From NCBI GenBank assembly GCA_000149265.1, contig CH003321.1, positions 1,293 through 65,292 on the forward strand: a DNA stretch of 64,000 bases, written 5' to 3'. The stretch is from Ciona savignyi (lineage: Eukaryota; Chordata; Ascidiacea; Phlebobranchia; Cionidae). The notes beneath the pieces are model-generated. The model was not told the origin of the DNA, searched no databases, and saw only the letters and a list, made by a program, of their open reading frames with translations. How positions within the stretch are numbered: position 1 is the first letter of the stretch; each line of letters opens with the position of its first letter. A program made the position numbers and the translations under genes. Positions 21,606-36,496 of this stretch are shown piece after piece.

Positions 21606-24600
21606 ATGTCGTCATGCAATCTGTGTCCTCTTATTGGCATTCAAAGTTTGAATGATATTCATCAGTTTCTATTCGAAGAAGGTTAGTTTATTTTTTTATT
21701 GACGAATACCAGAAAGACAAATGTGTTCTGAAACATACTAATTTAAATTTACTCTAACAAAAATTCCTGAAAAAAATGTAAAAGTGACAAAAAAATTTTT
21801 GATACAGATGAAAGTAGTGCACCAAAAGAAGTTGATTGGAATGAAGACAACTGGTCTGATGATTGGGAAAATGTGGGCGAAAGTGGGGGGAATGATGAGG
21901 TAAGATTTATAAATATGGCAAATAGTACCTGCTAACTAGATGGTGGTAGTTTTATATGCAAGAAAAAATATACAAATAAATTTTAATGTCTGGTATTGTT
22001 TATAATTATGAGTACTAAATTATACTGAGTGCTTTTCTTGTGTATACTTAGACCCTTATGAGCTGTTGCATCTATTGTTAGGCTGAATACGTGCAACTGC
22101 AGGATAACAAACTTTACATTTTCTTGCATTCTGTTTCAAACTCCCAATACTATCATCAGAATGAAGATACAAGTCACAGAAATAGCTGGATTCAGGATTG
22201 CCATGTTTCCATTTCACCTAGTGGCACTTTCATGGCCATTGCTTACCAAGAAAAAGCTGTCTTTTTAGATGGTAAGATTATTAAACATACAATGGGATGC
22301 TATGGTACCCCTTTGGTGTTGTTTGGATTACTAAGGCATGCCACAAGATTTTCCAAAATTCCGGACTCTATTTCTTTATAGTCCTCCCACAAAGTACAAT
22401 TGAAAATTGTAAACTGTAATTATAAAAGCAAATTCAGCATTACAAGTAATAAAATAAGAAAGGACAGGATAATCTTTTAACATACCAAACTATCACACCT
22501 TTTAAAAAGTGCGAACTGATGCATTTCTTGATCTGTACAATGTACTCATTTGCCAGAAAAAGTGTACCTGAACATACTTGTACAACAATGACTTCATAAA
22601 ACTAACTGTGACTAAAATTTATCAAAAACCTGCAATTTTTTAGACCGGTATCTGTATAAGCGTACAAATTTTTTTATATTTTTTAAGTTTTATTGGAGAA
22701 AGTTAAAATACCGACATTATTCGCAATTCAAAGAATAGTAATATAGATTTAAAAGTGTTAGTTTTTTTAAATAAGTACCGGTAGTTTTAGTTAACCCAGA
22801 AAAGGCTTAAAATTAACAAGTAAATCAGATCCAATGCAAATGCGATTTAATTTAAATGATTGCAAATAAAGATGCAAATAAAGATTTAATTTAAATGATT
22901 AGTTGTGATAGATTTTACCTCATTCTATTTTTTATTTAAAATATTTTATCATTTAAACCAAACCATGATATTAATTGTTTTTAGCCAAGAGTGATCCTTC
23001 AGACTTTAAATTATCGTCACGTTTTGTTGTTTCTTGGAAAGGAATTTTAAAAGAAGATTCAGAGTAAGTTACTTCTTCTTATGTACCTGCATATATTATG
23101 TACCAATATCAATTTAGCTTGTATTTCATTTACCAACCGTATGACTGATTGCTTTATTTTTAAAGGGAGGTAAAATAATTTAATAAACAAATATTTTTCC
23201 AGTACCCCTGTTTAAACATTTTGTTTGAAGTTGGCTCCAACTTGGTTGGTCTGGTTTATGAGTTTATTGCCAGACCAGTGTCAAATAAGTCGCTTAAACA
23301 TCAATATGTTACTATATTAAATCAAGATATAAGTACTGCAATAGATTTGTTAAACCAACCATTGTGTCAAATAAACCTATAATTACTTGTGTTATAAAGT
23401 CTGCATTTGTACATTTTTTTACAAACAAAAACCTTGTATTTCATTGCTTTAAAGGGAGGTTATAACTGATATATTGTGCTTGCCACTCATCTCATTGAAA
23501 CGCTCATCACATGGAAGCACGGACTGGACTTGCGTTGTCGTAGGTTTCTCATCAGGTTATGTGCGAATGTTTACTGAGGTAAGTTTGCATCTCTGTTGAA
23601 AAACTTGTCCTAACACAGATACAAATTTATATGCCAACAATTAAGTTTGCTTGCAAGACTAATGATTGTCATGTTCCCTTCTATTCCATTTTTTATTTTA
23701 TAATCAAGAATGCTTATCAATAACAAAAGCCATTATGATATCTCTATCATATTCAGAACACTGCAATAGCTGTAGTAACTAGACCGGAAGATAATCACAA
23801 TTGCCTTTATTATTACCCCACTGCATGGGTTTATATATGACTATTTATGATATTATATGACTGGAAATTTAACAAAAAAAGCATATTTATATATATAAGG
23901 ATATGTTATATATCTGACATGGGAAAGGTAGTCGGGGATAACTATAAACTTTTTACAATTGCAAAACTGCAACTCTCTCTCCTTTTTCTTCCTCTAATAT
24001 CTTCATGTGTTATAATACAGATTCATTCGCTTTATTATGCCTGAAATTCTTCTACACCTTATTCCAACAGACTGGTTCCCTCATCATATCTCAGCTCTTA
24101 CACGAAATTCCTGTAATTGAGTTAAACTGTCGTACACATGAAGTCAACAAAACCACTCACAACGGATGTGCTGAGATAGGAGATGAACTTACCATATTAT
24201 ACAGCGATGCACTCGTCGTGATAGATGGCCTGAGTTTATTCCAGACATTAAGAGTTTGTAGAAATCAAATTGCATTAGGTAATCTATTTTAACTGTTATT
24301 TTTGTTCTTAATGATCTTTTAATATTTGTCTTTTTGTGTATACCAGTAAAATGTTTTATATTAATTATATGAGACAAATATAATTAATGTTTTTTAGTGT
24401 TTTTAATCCCTCCACTCTTAACAGCTGAAGCCAGTGGAATGAGCTCCTTTGATCCACCACCTTTGTCATATAAGAAGTGGATATTAAGGGGTTCGGGTTC
24501 AATAGCGGGGCATGTGAGCCCCGGTTCTGTTGTGCTATCCCCATTTGACCAGATGCGCACAGCTTCTGTACTAGGAGGGTTTAACGCCAGTGTGTCAAGC

Positions 24601-27600
24601 AACTCACCAACAATGGCACAATATGTTACTGTTGGCACTTCTCCGTCTGGTGGGTTCTCATACGCCCTCGACGTAATTTTTAACAGATTTACTGATACAG
24701 CTAAAAAATAAGCATTTTGTTGGCAGCAAATAACCTTGTCTGAATAAACAAATTATTATTTATTTTTTTGGTTATCTTATAGAAAATAAACAAAACAGTT
24801 CTATATTTTGCTTGTATGAATATGAAAAAAGTTTTTTTTTCATTGAAATAACACCTTCTGAAACTTCTTGCCTAAACCCTCATTTAACCCTAACAAATTT
24901 ACAGGGAAGCAGCCAGCCTTTACTGTCCCATGTAGCACTGGCTGTGGCCAGCAAACTTAAATCAGCATTGTTCAATGCAGCAAGTGGATGGTTAACATGG
25001 GGACGGAATGCAAAGCAAAATCAAGATACAAACCAAGTGAAACCAAAACCAAAAGTTGGTATCGGTTTTCATTGGCATCACTTTTTTATTTTGTTCACTT
25101 GGTCAAAACAACAGGCAATAAATAAGAAATTCAAGTCTTTAGTAAAGTCTTTTTCAAAAAATATGGTTAAACAAATTTACATATGGTTTGTCAGTTAGCT
25201 TTTATAATACCAACCATCAACCAGTGAGAATCTAACAAGTAACAAACACACATATAGAGAACATTAGAAAAGGCAAAAGAAAAAGGGAGTAGGCTACACA
25301 TACATTTTTAAGTGAATGTTAAATATCCTTTTTACTTCATGAATTCTTGAATTTGCTTAACTTCCATTAACTGTGACTTAAAACATTGTGTAGGTTGAAC
25401 TGGGAACACCACTTGATTTAAGGAGTGGATTACCAGACTTGCGCAGGAAAGGTGATTCGATTGTATTAGCTCCATCTGCACCATGGTTGGCTGCTACAAC
25501 TGACAGCTTCGGTCGTGTTATGCTGATCGATTTGATGAAATCCTGTGTGCTTCGCGTGTGGAAAGGTGGATGATACAGTTCATGTTGATTGTTGATATTG
25601 GTTAGATGCTTAGTCCAATGTTTCTGTAACTATTGTAGAATGCAGTGTGTAATTTTACCCAAAATTACATTATATTAGGATAGGATATATACATGTCAGT
25701 GGGAAAATGTAAGGGTCGTTTTCACATTGGCAATCATCAACTTACCTTGTGCCTACCGTCCGGCAACCAGTGCTATTGCAGTGTTTTGTTTATAATTTAT
25801 GTATTCCTTCAATTTAAGTAAAATCCAGTAAATATTCTAGAACTAAGCATTAATGGTTAACGTTGTAGCGGTTTGTGTTTAAAGTCCTTTCCACTCAGGT
25901 TACAGAGATGCTCAGTTAGGTTTTGTTCGTTCGTACGATGACACTCAAAAACATCATCAGTTTGGGAGTTCCACAAAAAGCGCTTTGTTCCTTGTTATAT
26001 ACGCTCCAAGACGAGGAATACTTGAGATTTGGTCATGCATCTCTGGACCAAGGGTCGGGGCGTTTAACATCAGCAAAAATGCTAGGTCAGCACTAGTTTC
26101 AATAACACTTTAGATAAATTTGTTTCTAGCCTGTTTCTAGTTTTTTTAATTTAATTACCATCATGTTTACTTTTTCTCTATATTTAAATATATATGTTAT
26201 TCTTTTCGTAATACTAATAAATTTTAAAATCTTCTGTTAAATGCATTTAATCATTATCCCCTCAAACTTGAGGTCGAAAGACTTCGGCTTTGCAAATGGA
26301 GTAATTTCAGTAATTATAATATAATACCAATCAGGACATAAAAGTGTACTTGCAACAATTTCAATTCTATTGCTGCAATGTTATTAGAGCCACTTTTGTA
26401 ATGACATTTGTTTTTTTCATATCTTAATGATGCAAAAATAAGAATTTAATACCTAACTTAAATTGCAGGTTGCTGTTTCCAGGCTACAAGATGTTTGGTT
26501 TAAGCAGCTCTAGTGTAAGCAATATCGGGAACATGCTAGAATGCTGTATACTTGATACTGATGGTGAAATACAATCTATACATGTGCCATTTCATCTTGC
26601 TTTAAGGTAATTTCTTATTTTGGGGGTTTATGAAGCTAAGTTAATGAAAGTGTGTCAGTGATCTGACTACTAAGGACTTTTATGATCATTATTTAGCCAC
26701 GTTTCAAATTATTGCTTGTTACTAGCTAGATTATGTTTTGTTTGTAAGAAGATGTTTAAAATGTGGTTCTTTTTCATTACCCCTTCCTTTGATTCAATTT
26801 TATCTAAATCAATTACCTAATAAATGATTTGTGAAGCTATTAATAAGTAGAATTGAATTACATTGGTTAGAATCAATGTTTGGAAAGCTTAAAGATTTCA
26901 TTGGCTAAAAAAGGTATATAGCCAAATGATCCATGAATTGTAACACCACATTTCTATTTAGTGATGCAGGTAGCCACAAAGCAAGAGACATTCATCTTTT
27001 GAAGAAAGTTAGTCAATTGCTACATAAGAAAAAAACTGGTATGTAGTATCATTGTGTTTGTGCAACTTACTAATAGACATTTACAAATTGAGCAACTAAT
27101 GTATGTTGTCAGATTTTTTTGTGCAGTTGTCTTCGAACAAAGCAACTGACCTAAATTATTACCAAAAGATGATTTTTAGTTTTACTATTTCTAAAAACCA
27201 CTGGTCCTTACTTTTATCACAATTTGTATAATTGCCATCCCCTATTTGTATTTGATTGCTTTCGTTATTGACAAACTAGGACATATTAAAGCATAACCTG
27301 TGAAAAAAACTTTGATTTTGAAAAGTATAAAGAATTTTACAAAAAAGTTTTTAATAGTGGAAAAAATGGATTATTATGATAGTTATATTTCATTTTTTTA
27401 CTAAATGTTTATAGATCAGTGATGTAGCTTCTTTACAAACTAAAAAAATACAATTTTTTAAATTTGTTAAATTTCTTTATTTTTCTATTCATATTGAATG
27501 TTGAAAATATAAGAAAATACTTGAATAATATGTATAATATGGCCAATTTTATAGGCCTATGCTTTCAACTTATCTGTTTTTCAGATTCTTCAGAAATAGT

Positions 27601-30600
27601 AAAATTGTTGCTTGAAATGCGTTTGTCTTCGATACAACAACAAGCAGTGGTGAAACTAATGCATTCCAAATCAATCGAAATAAACATTCTAAAAAGTTGC
27701 ATAGAACAAGTCCTGGAACGTGCTAAACAAAGTAAGATATTTGTTCAATGTTTTTCTTTTTGACTATTTTTGTTCAAGATGTTTTAACAGTAAACTATGA
27801 TTATGATTAACTGCAACTAATAATTTAATTTACTAACTTTAATACGGAACTGAATGCTATTTAAAATTGCTAATAATTATAAACAAAAGGTTAATTTCGT
27901 TCAATATTTAAATTTTATCACAATTGGGGTCTTCAGTATTTTATTGAAGTAAAAGATTTTAATACTGTGGTGATCTATTTAAAACTGTGTACAACCTTTA
28001 AAACAAGTTTATATTATTTTGTCTCAGTTATTTTTCTTCCCTTTTTAGGGTTAGGGTTGTAGCTAATAGAAAAAGATCTTAAATACCAACACATATTAAA
28101 ATTGAATCAAATTTCCCAGGTGTAAAGAAAGAAGATCGTACTTTTGTTGAATTTCTTCTTTTCCACTCCCAACTCCTTGACCTTTATGAACAAACTGCTA
28201 AACTGAACTCATCGGTTGCCTATCAGAAGCCATGTGGTGATCAGGTAGTAGGTTATTTTGTGAATTAAATATTTTAAAGACATCCACTACTGATTTTCTA
28301 GTCAATAAATGTGTGTTGGACAGTCATTCCAAAGTGGTTAATAGGTCACTACAGCTGCAAAGCAATATGATATTTTCTGACCACTTAGTTTATTTGTTAA
28401 ATATGGTGGTCATGACCAAAATTTAATGCCCACCTTGGCTTCCCTTTGTGTCCCTGTGCAAGGCGCAAAACATTTATTATTTACTACTACGATCCAAAAA
28501 ATTCAATCATTTAAAAAAAATATTTAGTATTAGTCACACTACACTAACTCTTCCTTCTTTGTTACAACCATGTGTGCCCCCACGACCCCACACCCATCCT
28601 GATACATTTGTTCATTCTCCCAGACAGTAGATAGTATGGTTGAGATGCTGCATATTAGCAGAAGTGAGGCTGAGAAATCAGTTCAACTGCAGGAAGATTA
28701 TCTCAACTCTGGATGCATTCCTTCTGTACTTTTTAAGGTTGGTGTGCTTCTGTTTTTATATCGAAATAATTTTTGTTCTAAATTACCCTTCTTTTTTTGC
28801 TATTAACTTTTTCGGATAATTTGTTTTGTTTTTTAGTTTCACTACGCAATTGCGAGGCAAGATAAAACATTTTTTAAGCTGTAACAGTTTATGATTCTTT
28901 AATTTTTGAACAACCCATTAACCATCTACCCTATAAAACAAATAATATTTCGTACTAATACATTTGAACCAATATAGGAAGACCACGCAATAAGAATATC
29001 AGAATTCCTATCCTGTATATCAATGGACACTGACAACCCAGCACTTTGTAAAATGAACCTTGATGATGAGACAAAGCTTCATTCACTTGGTAGGTGTCCT
29101 GTGTTGTGGTAGATGTGGCTTGGATGTAGTTGTGGCAACTGCTGCAACCACCAGGTCTAGGTGAAGGCTTGGCAAAAAATATTAGATGTTGGCCCAAGCT
29201 ATCTATTACAAAGTTGCGTTAAAAACTAATTTTAATAAAAAAAATTATGTAATGTTATATTAATAAAAAGTTTTTATCTCCCAGGTAAATTTCTATTTCA
29301 TTCTTCATTGTTTTGCTCCGTCGCGGCTGAAGAGGTGCTTCAAACCATTGGAAGTAATATTCAAGTATCTAACAAAGATCTTCTGATTGTCTTATTTAGC
29401 TACTGGCAGGAAAATGAACGGCTTGTTTTGCAAAGTAAGTAAATTGTGACATTTTTTAAGCTATGTCAATAATAAGGAAAAACTGAAAAATTCTTTATAT
29501 TCGGGTTTATTTAATTAACTGCTGTTTGAGTAATAAAGTACAACCAAGGGTTTTGAGTAAAAAGTACAAAATTCCTTTATTTAAAGATGATCGGTTTTTA
29601 CATGGTTTAAATAAATAAGCAATGTAAAGTTTATAACAAATTTAAATCCTGAAAATCACAGTCAATAAACAACCAGTTAGTTCCATTAAAATGTTAATAA
29701 AAGATACCTTCTTTGTTCTGTCAACACAATAACACTCGATGTATTATAAGCAGCTTTTAAACCAATATTTTCATTATCCATCCAGATATCCCTGAAACAA
29801 CTGAAAAACTCCTTACCTTTGTAAAATCGCTTAGTCGCCACGACTACGATGCTGACTCATCTGTTGAATCTATTTCCCCCTGGTGGCAGTGGATACGAAA
29901 CGAAGTATGTATTCCATCGAAGAAACCATTTGCTGCTTATGTGATATCACTGGTCTGTAGGGCGGCTGCTATTTCAATGAAAGCTGCCAAAGAAAAGGTG
30001 ACTTTTGTTTGACTTATAAACATTGTATCTTCGTCTGATTAAATATGGGTGGTTGACATACCATTAAATAATATGTCTGAGGGATTCTGAAGTAAAATTG
30101 CTAAAATATACACTGTATATATGTATATTGTATAGAAATATAAATACAAATTTCAGAAAACCCCTTTGTGATACTTTCGCTTGGTTAGTGGACGAAGAGA
30201 ACATCTGTAATGTGAAGGTTAAAATTAAATTTTACAGGGTGAAACAGATACAACCCCCGCTACTGAAGGGGATCCCCCTTCATATGAAGAGTCATGTACG
30301 GGTACTAAGGAGCAAAGTTTGGGTAAGACACTAAAAACTATCAAATTTATTGTAACAGTGTTTTTCATAGGAGAGTTACCCACTATATCATCGGGTACAT
30401 GTATTGTGTACTATCCATTTGAAATATATCACAATTAATTTAATTCACGTGGACTATATGTAATATTAGGACATGTGCACAGCATTGAAGCTGTGTTCAC
30501 AAGCTTCTCCACTGTTGGTGTCATATAGACCTGCTTTTCTCCACAGAATGGGAAACATTGTGGGTGGATCTGGAGCAGTGGAACTTATTGGTGAAACAGC

Positions 30601-33600
30601 TGGAGGATTGTGTGGCCATTAATACTTCTATTGGACTTGGAAGAAAAATATCTGTAAGTAGCTGAATTCTTTAATGCATTTTAAGTAGGATTAAAATACG
30701 TTAGTAAATATCTATGCTGTGATTATGGTAAGGGAATGCCAGTTAATAGAGATTGTTAATTGATTATTAACATTAAATTATGTAAATTGCTGTCAGTGAG
30801 CTCTGAAAGATGTTTTAAAACAATATTTATAATATGTATTTATTAGAAATCACCTAATCCACTTATTTAAGTTTAATATGACACATATGATGGCAATACC
30901 AGATTCAAATAAAAGTTGTTTTTTTCTATAAAATTTCACATGCTTAGTAATTGTTGATTTAATTTCCAACAGACATCAGATGAAGCCTTAATTGTGTCAG
31001 TTGAGGATTTGCTTAATAATGGCCCTGGTAAGCTTTTTGGGTTTATTGTTGTTTCTTTATCCATTGCTGGATAAGACCTAGTCCACATGGACTGTGCAAT
31101 ACCCATTATCCTGCACTGTTCATTTGCTAAACTAGTACAATGTCAGGAATTTCCAGCATGATTCTTACACTGTTGAGGAGCCGTTCATAAATTGTTCTCC
31201 CTATCTCCCCATTGCAAACTGACCTCAACATAAATGGCTGCCACTCAAAATCCTGACACAGGAAGTCTTAGATTTTTTAACAATTTAAACTTGAAGCTTG
31301 CAACCTAGAGTTTTTCACACAAATCACAGTTTTTAGTTTTCAACACAAATCAGATTAATACTTCGTCAAGGCATTAGTCTTTTAAAGAGAATGTAAGAAA
31401 GCATTAACCAATGATCTGCCACACAGGATTTATATCTGAGCTCATTGCCCGAGTCATCACAACCTCCAATATCACTCCAGATGTTCTTAGTGAAGATTAT
31501 AAATCTCCATCTGATCTAGGGACCCACGAGATCACTTTAATAGGTAAACAATTCGATAACTTAATAAAATCTAATGTACAGATATATATGTATGTTTCAC
31601 ATGCATGAAATTTTTCCAATGTTACATTACAAATGTTCAAATTGTATTACTTTGCAAATTATGCAAGTTTACATTTCGTCCATGTTAGATTCAGTTGCCT
31701 TTGTAAAAGTGACACCCAGGGAACCTTTATATAAGCACCAATCATAGAACCTGTATAAAAGCTCCACTTATGAAACTTGTATAATAGCTAATCCAGTCAT
31801 GATGCTCTATATCCATATTTTTCTTCCCAGATTACCTTCATAAAAAATTGTTTGTGAGGTTTCCGTTCAGCTTATCAACCAATATAATCCACGCTCATTG
31901 TTTTTGGGAAGACTTGCTAACATGGAACAAAGATCCACAGGTTTGTTGCTTGGAGCTTATTGACATGAAATTAACTAAGAACTAATAATGACTGCCATTT
32001 TCCATGCCCATGGGATAAACTGAAGTTTAATGAGCATCATATTTGTTATGGGTTAATAACGTGGTATTTTATCTTATGTTATCATAAAGAAAAAGTTTTA
32101 TTGTTATCATATATTGATATAAAATTAACAAAGGTGGTTTTATTTATTTAATAAAGGTTAAAATGATTAATTTTCGTCGTCTCTATGTTATATATTGCCA
32201 GGGTATTGCACTTTTCTACACAAGAAAGACATTGATGATATATCGTACCGCCCCATTAATTGTTAGCTCAATAGTTTTTCATTTTTTAAAAGTTTCTTAA
32301 CAAATTCTCATTAAGGTTCTTTCTATGTTGTCTCGCTCCATCTCACACATAGAGATGATAAGATGTGAACCACACGTCCAGCACGGGCTTGCGCTCATGG
32401 CTTGGCACACTTTCGTTGGCAAACGATTTTTGTCACTAGCGAGACTTGTTGACAAAGTAGGGAAATCCCCAAAAGATCGACTTTGTAGGAAGGTAAAATG
32501 TGGAAATGGAATAATTCAAATACATTGTGGAACACTAGTTGTATAGTGAGGTTTGAAGCAAACTGAAAATAAACTGGTTGTATAGTATATATATATTGAC
32601 CCACATTTATATGTGGACATTGTCCATGTTGTCCTTGTTGCTCCTATCCACCATGTTGATGAATCCAATTTAAATGAAGTTTTTAAACCGGTAATGGCTC
32701 CTAGAAACTTTTACTAACAGTTTTATCAAAGGTTTTTGTGCAGAACAGTTAAAAAAGAAATAGGAATTGCGAGCACAAAGTCATTATAGTTTCGTTGAGA
32801 CGCAATCAAACCAAATTTATTACATCCCACTACACAGGAAAGCATGAACTAAGCCACTACCTATTCCATTATTACCGAAAAATCAAAGTGGCACAATGAA
32901 TAAAAAAGTTCCATATTAGAGTAGTCTATATGTGATTATAAAATTTTATAATTATGTGCTCACGGACTCATTAAAAACTTTCGCAAACTCGGGTTGTGAA
33001 ACTCTGACCTTACAATGATATATTGTTAACAGGAAGTTGGAATTAGCGACACGATGATGTCAGATTTCTGTCGGTGTTGTACCCACCTCCTCCAAACAAT
33101 AGCTGACGTGGATCCTGATCAATTCCCGCATTCACAACCTTCCAATATTCAGAGTGCAGGTTTTGAAATTTAATCATTCCTTTATATTTATGTTTTCTTA
33201 AGATCCATCCTTGTATTATTAACTTATTAAATTTTGATCTTATTATTTGTTTTGTATTTTATTTATTGTTTTTCAAATACAATGAATAATCAAAATAAGC
33301 AATCCACCAAGATAAAGAACCTTAATTATAGCTTCAAGCACATCGGCAAACAAGTTGATGCTATCGGAGAACTGTTGGCATGAGGCCAGGGGGAAGCCTC
33401 CTCTATTGTTGATTTGGCTCGTGATCAACCTGGTGCAAATTATGCACGCTCGTACAGCACAACATGCATCTTTGTTTGTAAGTCTTTGTTTTGCGATATG
33501 GTTGCTTTGTTTGTTAAGTCTTTCCATGGGTAAATTTAAGTCTATTTTGTATGTACACAGTACATGGAGATTGTTGGCTAACTGATGATAATGAACTTAA

Positions 33601-36496
33601 TCATATCTCCCAAGGTCACTCTATGTTTAAGTGCTAAGTACATTCCGCCTATGTAGTGGATTAAGTCTATTTTATCAATTAATACTCCGATTAACAGATA
33701 TCCAGTTGAGTTTTGTAGTTTTAACTCAATACCATATACAGACACGCCACAATATACAGATTTGTAACATATCAAGGTAATAGTTATAATAAAGGGTTAT
33801 ATCATTTGTCTTGGTAGATAGGGAAACTCACATTACAAAATTGATTTATGTTGCTGTCATCTGTTGTTTAATGATAACTTGTGCCCAAAGTTTAGGGGCA
33901 TTCAACCAATTATTCTCCCAATCTCTCCAGTTTAAACTGACCTCACAAAAAGTGTCACCACTCAAAATCCTGCCACAGGAAGTCTTTACATTTTTTTTAT
34001 CTTTTAAAATTTAAGCTTGGATCGGCAACCTAAACCCAAAATCCCTTCAAATTTTACCTACAAATTTTGAGCTGGTAGTGTAGTACCCCTTCCTAAATTT
34101 AGAACTTTTTCCCATCAAAACAGCTAGGAGATTCATAATCAACAGCTTTATTTAACAAACCACTACTCCACTATTACAAACTTCACGGCTAAATGAGAAC
34201 ACTGGCACGTAGCTCAGAATATGTCGCTTCCAATGTACAAACCTTGGGGAATCACCACCATTGTTACTCAGCAAAATACTCATTTAAATATCATAACTAA
34301 GACCACATGTCATTTCAGGGCGTGCAAAGGTCTAATAATTGGTTATACTCCATCTTCAGTTGGCAACAGTATCACAGTGGGCAGCCAACAAATTGGGAAA
34401 TATTTATAAATTTGCCTGGTTTTTAACTTTCACTGCTGGTCAGACAGCTTACTGACTCAGCTATCCTTAGACTATTGATATCACATGTACATAACACACA
34501 ACAGAAAAGCCTTCCATGCTTCTTTCAGTGGTGTGTAATTATTAAGCAATATCTATGCATTTCAATTGGTTTAAAAAGCTTATGTAAACAGTGTGCATGT
34601 GGTTTGTTGCAATATTGGCAGACCATCTGTCATGACAAAATCTTGGTCACATATTATATAAAATAATTATATTAATTCCTAGCATACTGCATGGTACAAT
34701 GGAATTTAATTTACGTGGAGTGAAACCGCTTAGTCGCCTGTTTGACACGACTGGGATAAATTGCTTCATGGATGAGTTAACATCGCAAAAATCCAAACTT
34801 CCCAACCGTGACCACATCGACCTTGCAGTGTCAAGCGAGCGCAAACAAGTGAGTCTTCGTGGTGTTATATCAGCCTTTTCAATTTTGGAAACTTTTTTGT
34901 ATTAAAGTGTTCAAGAAATGCAGTTAACTTTTTTCTGTTTTACCATTATTTGATTGTAAACTTTCTAGCGAACTACATGTGCTTACCAGTATCACAATAA
35001 AACCATGTCAAAAAGCTTTTTTTTCACGTACATACCAAACAATTCTGAGAATAATTTTATTTAAGATAAGTGATTGAAAGTTCTCGAATCAATAGACCAC
35101 TTTCTTTATTCCTAATGACACAGTGGTACCGTACTGTACAAATTAAAATTTAAATATCAGAAAAGACAATTATATGTATTTTTAAAGAGTTGGACAAAAT
35201 TTGGAATTTTTTGGTTAAGTGTTGTGATATTCTACAGACATTGTTGCAATTGTTTTACTCACTATTTATTTGTAGTTCCTGACCAAGTTGGTGACGGCAG
35301 CAGTGGCATCACATGAAGATTCGAAAAAGAAAATGTCCGAGGTGAAGAATTGGGTGGAAACTTGCCTCCAGATGGCGTCAGAGTTCCAAATTGATCGGAA
35401 CACAGTGAGTTGGACATTTTTTTCTTTCAAGCATTTTAACCTCATATTAAGCTCTATGCACCAAATTATGTGTATATAAATTTCAGATTCAACTCCATTA
35501 TGTGAATGAATTGTTCAGATATGCACTTGATCAAGATGGCTATGAGGTAACCTATTTTATTTTTATATTTTCTCTGGCATGATTGGTTTATTTGTTTTTA
35601 ATTAAGTGGTGTTAGCCTGGCCTTTTTATGGTTTATCTGTTCCATTCCTAAAAAAAAAGTTTTTATTTGCGGTTCTGCTTTTTGTGACCAATTAATCGAT
35701 ATTGTTTGGGAATTTTAGTTTTTAAAAAGGTTTTTCATGTTAGTGTAATTTACTAGTGTCCTGGTTCAAGTTTAAGAAAGAATGAGTTGTCCGTTGTAGG
35801 TGTTTTTTTAATTTGATTTGTATTGTACTTGTTATCTAATTTTCTTAAATTCAATATTTTTCTAAAGTCTATTTATATTTGCGAAATTACACTTAAACGG
35901 AAAAATATTTACCAAAAAGTTTAGTGCCTGACTGGTCCGTTTTTAAGAAATATCAAATTCAGTGACAAATGTTGTTCATAATACCACAGGCACTTCACAC
36001 TGTATCTGATGTTGAGGTTCTTGGATCAACATTGATCCTCATAGTTGGACAACGATTATCGAGGTTCCTCCTTAATACAAGTCCGGATGATGGAGTGATT
36101 CTCCTCTCTCAGATGCCACCTGTTGTGAGCACCTGGATCCGAACTCAAGTGGGTGAATAGGATAATCTTATCCCCTTGTGTGGGGGGCGGTTCCTGTGAT
36201 AAAAAAATATGTTTTTAATTTGGACATATGTAGTACAAAAAAAGCATAAATTTTAAATATAGAAATACTAAAAATTTGTTATACAAAGATGCCCTTATAA
36301 ATGATAAAACAATATAATTTTTAATTGTGTAAATTTATTTTTGTAGGATCCAAGCCACCTGGCCAAAGCTGATGTTTCAATAGAACTGATACATGAGTTG
36401 GCGCAGAAAGTGGCGTACATGTTACCTGAAAACCACTCCCAGTACTCAATGGGTTTGTATCTGTTAGAAGCTGCTGCTGCCATCAAAAATTCTTGA
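21606..36496 (+). CDS. RAB3GAP2: Rab3 GTPase-activating protein non-catalytic subunit (RAB3GAP2), 31 exons
   Basis: Partner of RAB3GAP1; the complex acts on Rab3 and as exchange factor for Rab18 at the ER. Exons: 21606-21681, 21808-21899, 22082-22271, 22985-23063, 23455-23578, 24071-24278, 24425-24672, 24905-25054, 25394-25565, 25899-26085, 26469-26606, 26962-27038, 27585-27731, 28120-28244, 28624-28737, 28978-29089, 29285-29434, 29786-29997, 30238-30322, 30547-30653, 30973-31027, 31427-31543, 31831-31940, 32316-32492, 33033-33159, 33385-33529, 34683-34848, 35276-35404, 35487-35546, 35990-36148, 36347-36496. All phases agree; 4188 bases give 1395 residues, matching the ~1393 of vertebrates. 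Diagnostic blocks: [91 protein letters not shown], and a C-terminal [17 protein letters not shown]. The least certain junctions are the GTTGGT donors after exons 8 and 15 and the poor acceptor of exon 26 (GCATGAG). No frame breaks are seen. Confidence 0.95.
25676..25885 (-). repeat. Diverged SINE in RAB3GAP2 intron 9
   Basis: Tail on the left (TTAGGATAGGATATATACAT), then a diverged body (GGCAATCATCAACTTACCTT; CCGTCCGGCAACCAGTG). The head is hardly recognisable. Confidence 0.6.
31168..31315 (+). repeat. Dispersed ~500-base repeat, fragment (copy 2)
   Basis: Matches the first ~150 bases of the repeat at 9575-10085 (TTGTTCTCCCTATCTCCCCA; CACTCAAAATCCTGACACAG; GGAAGTCTTAGATTTTTTAA). It lies in RAB3GAP2 intron 21. 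Confidence 0.65.
33885..34400 (+). repeat. Dispersed ~500-base repeat, copy 3
   Basis: Matches 9575-10085 over nearly its whole length (ATTATTCTCCCAATCTCTCC; GGGGAATCACCACCATTGTT; AATTGGTTATACTCCATC). It lies in RAB3GAP2 intron 26, the gene's longest, and does not touch an exon. Confidence 0.7.
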
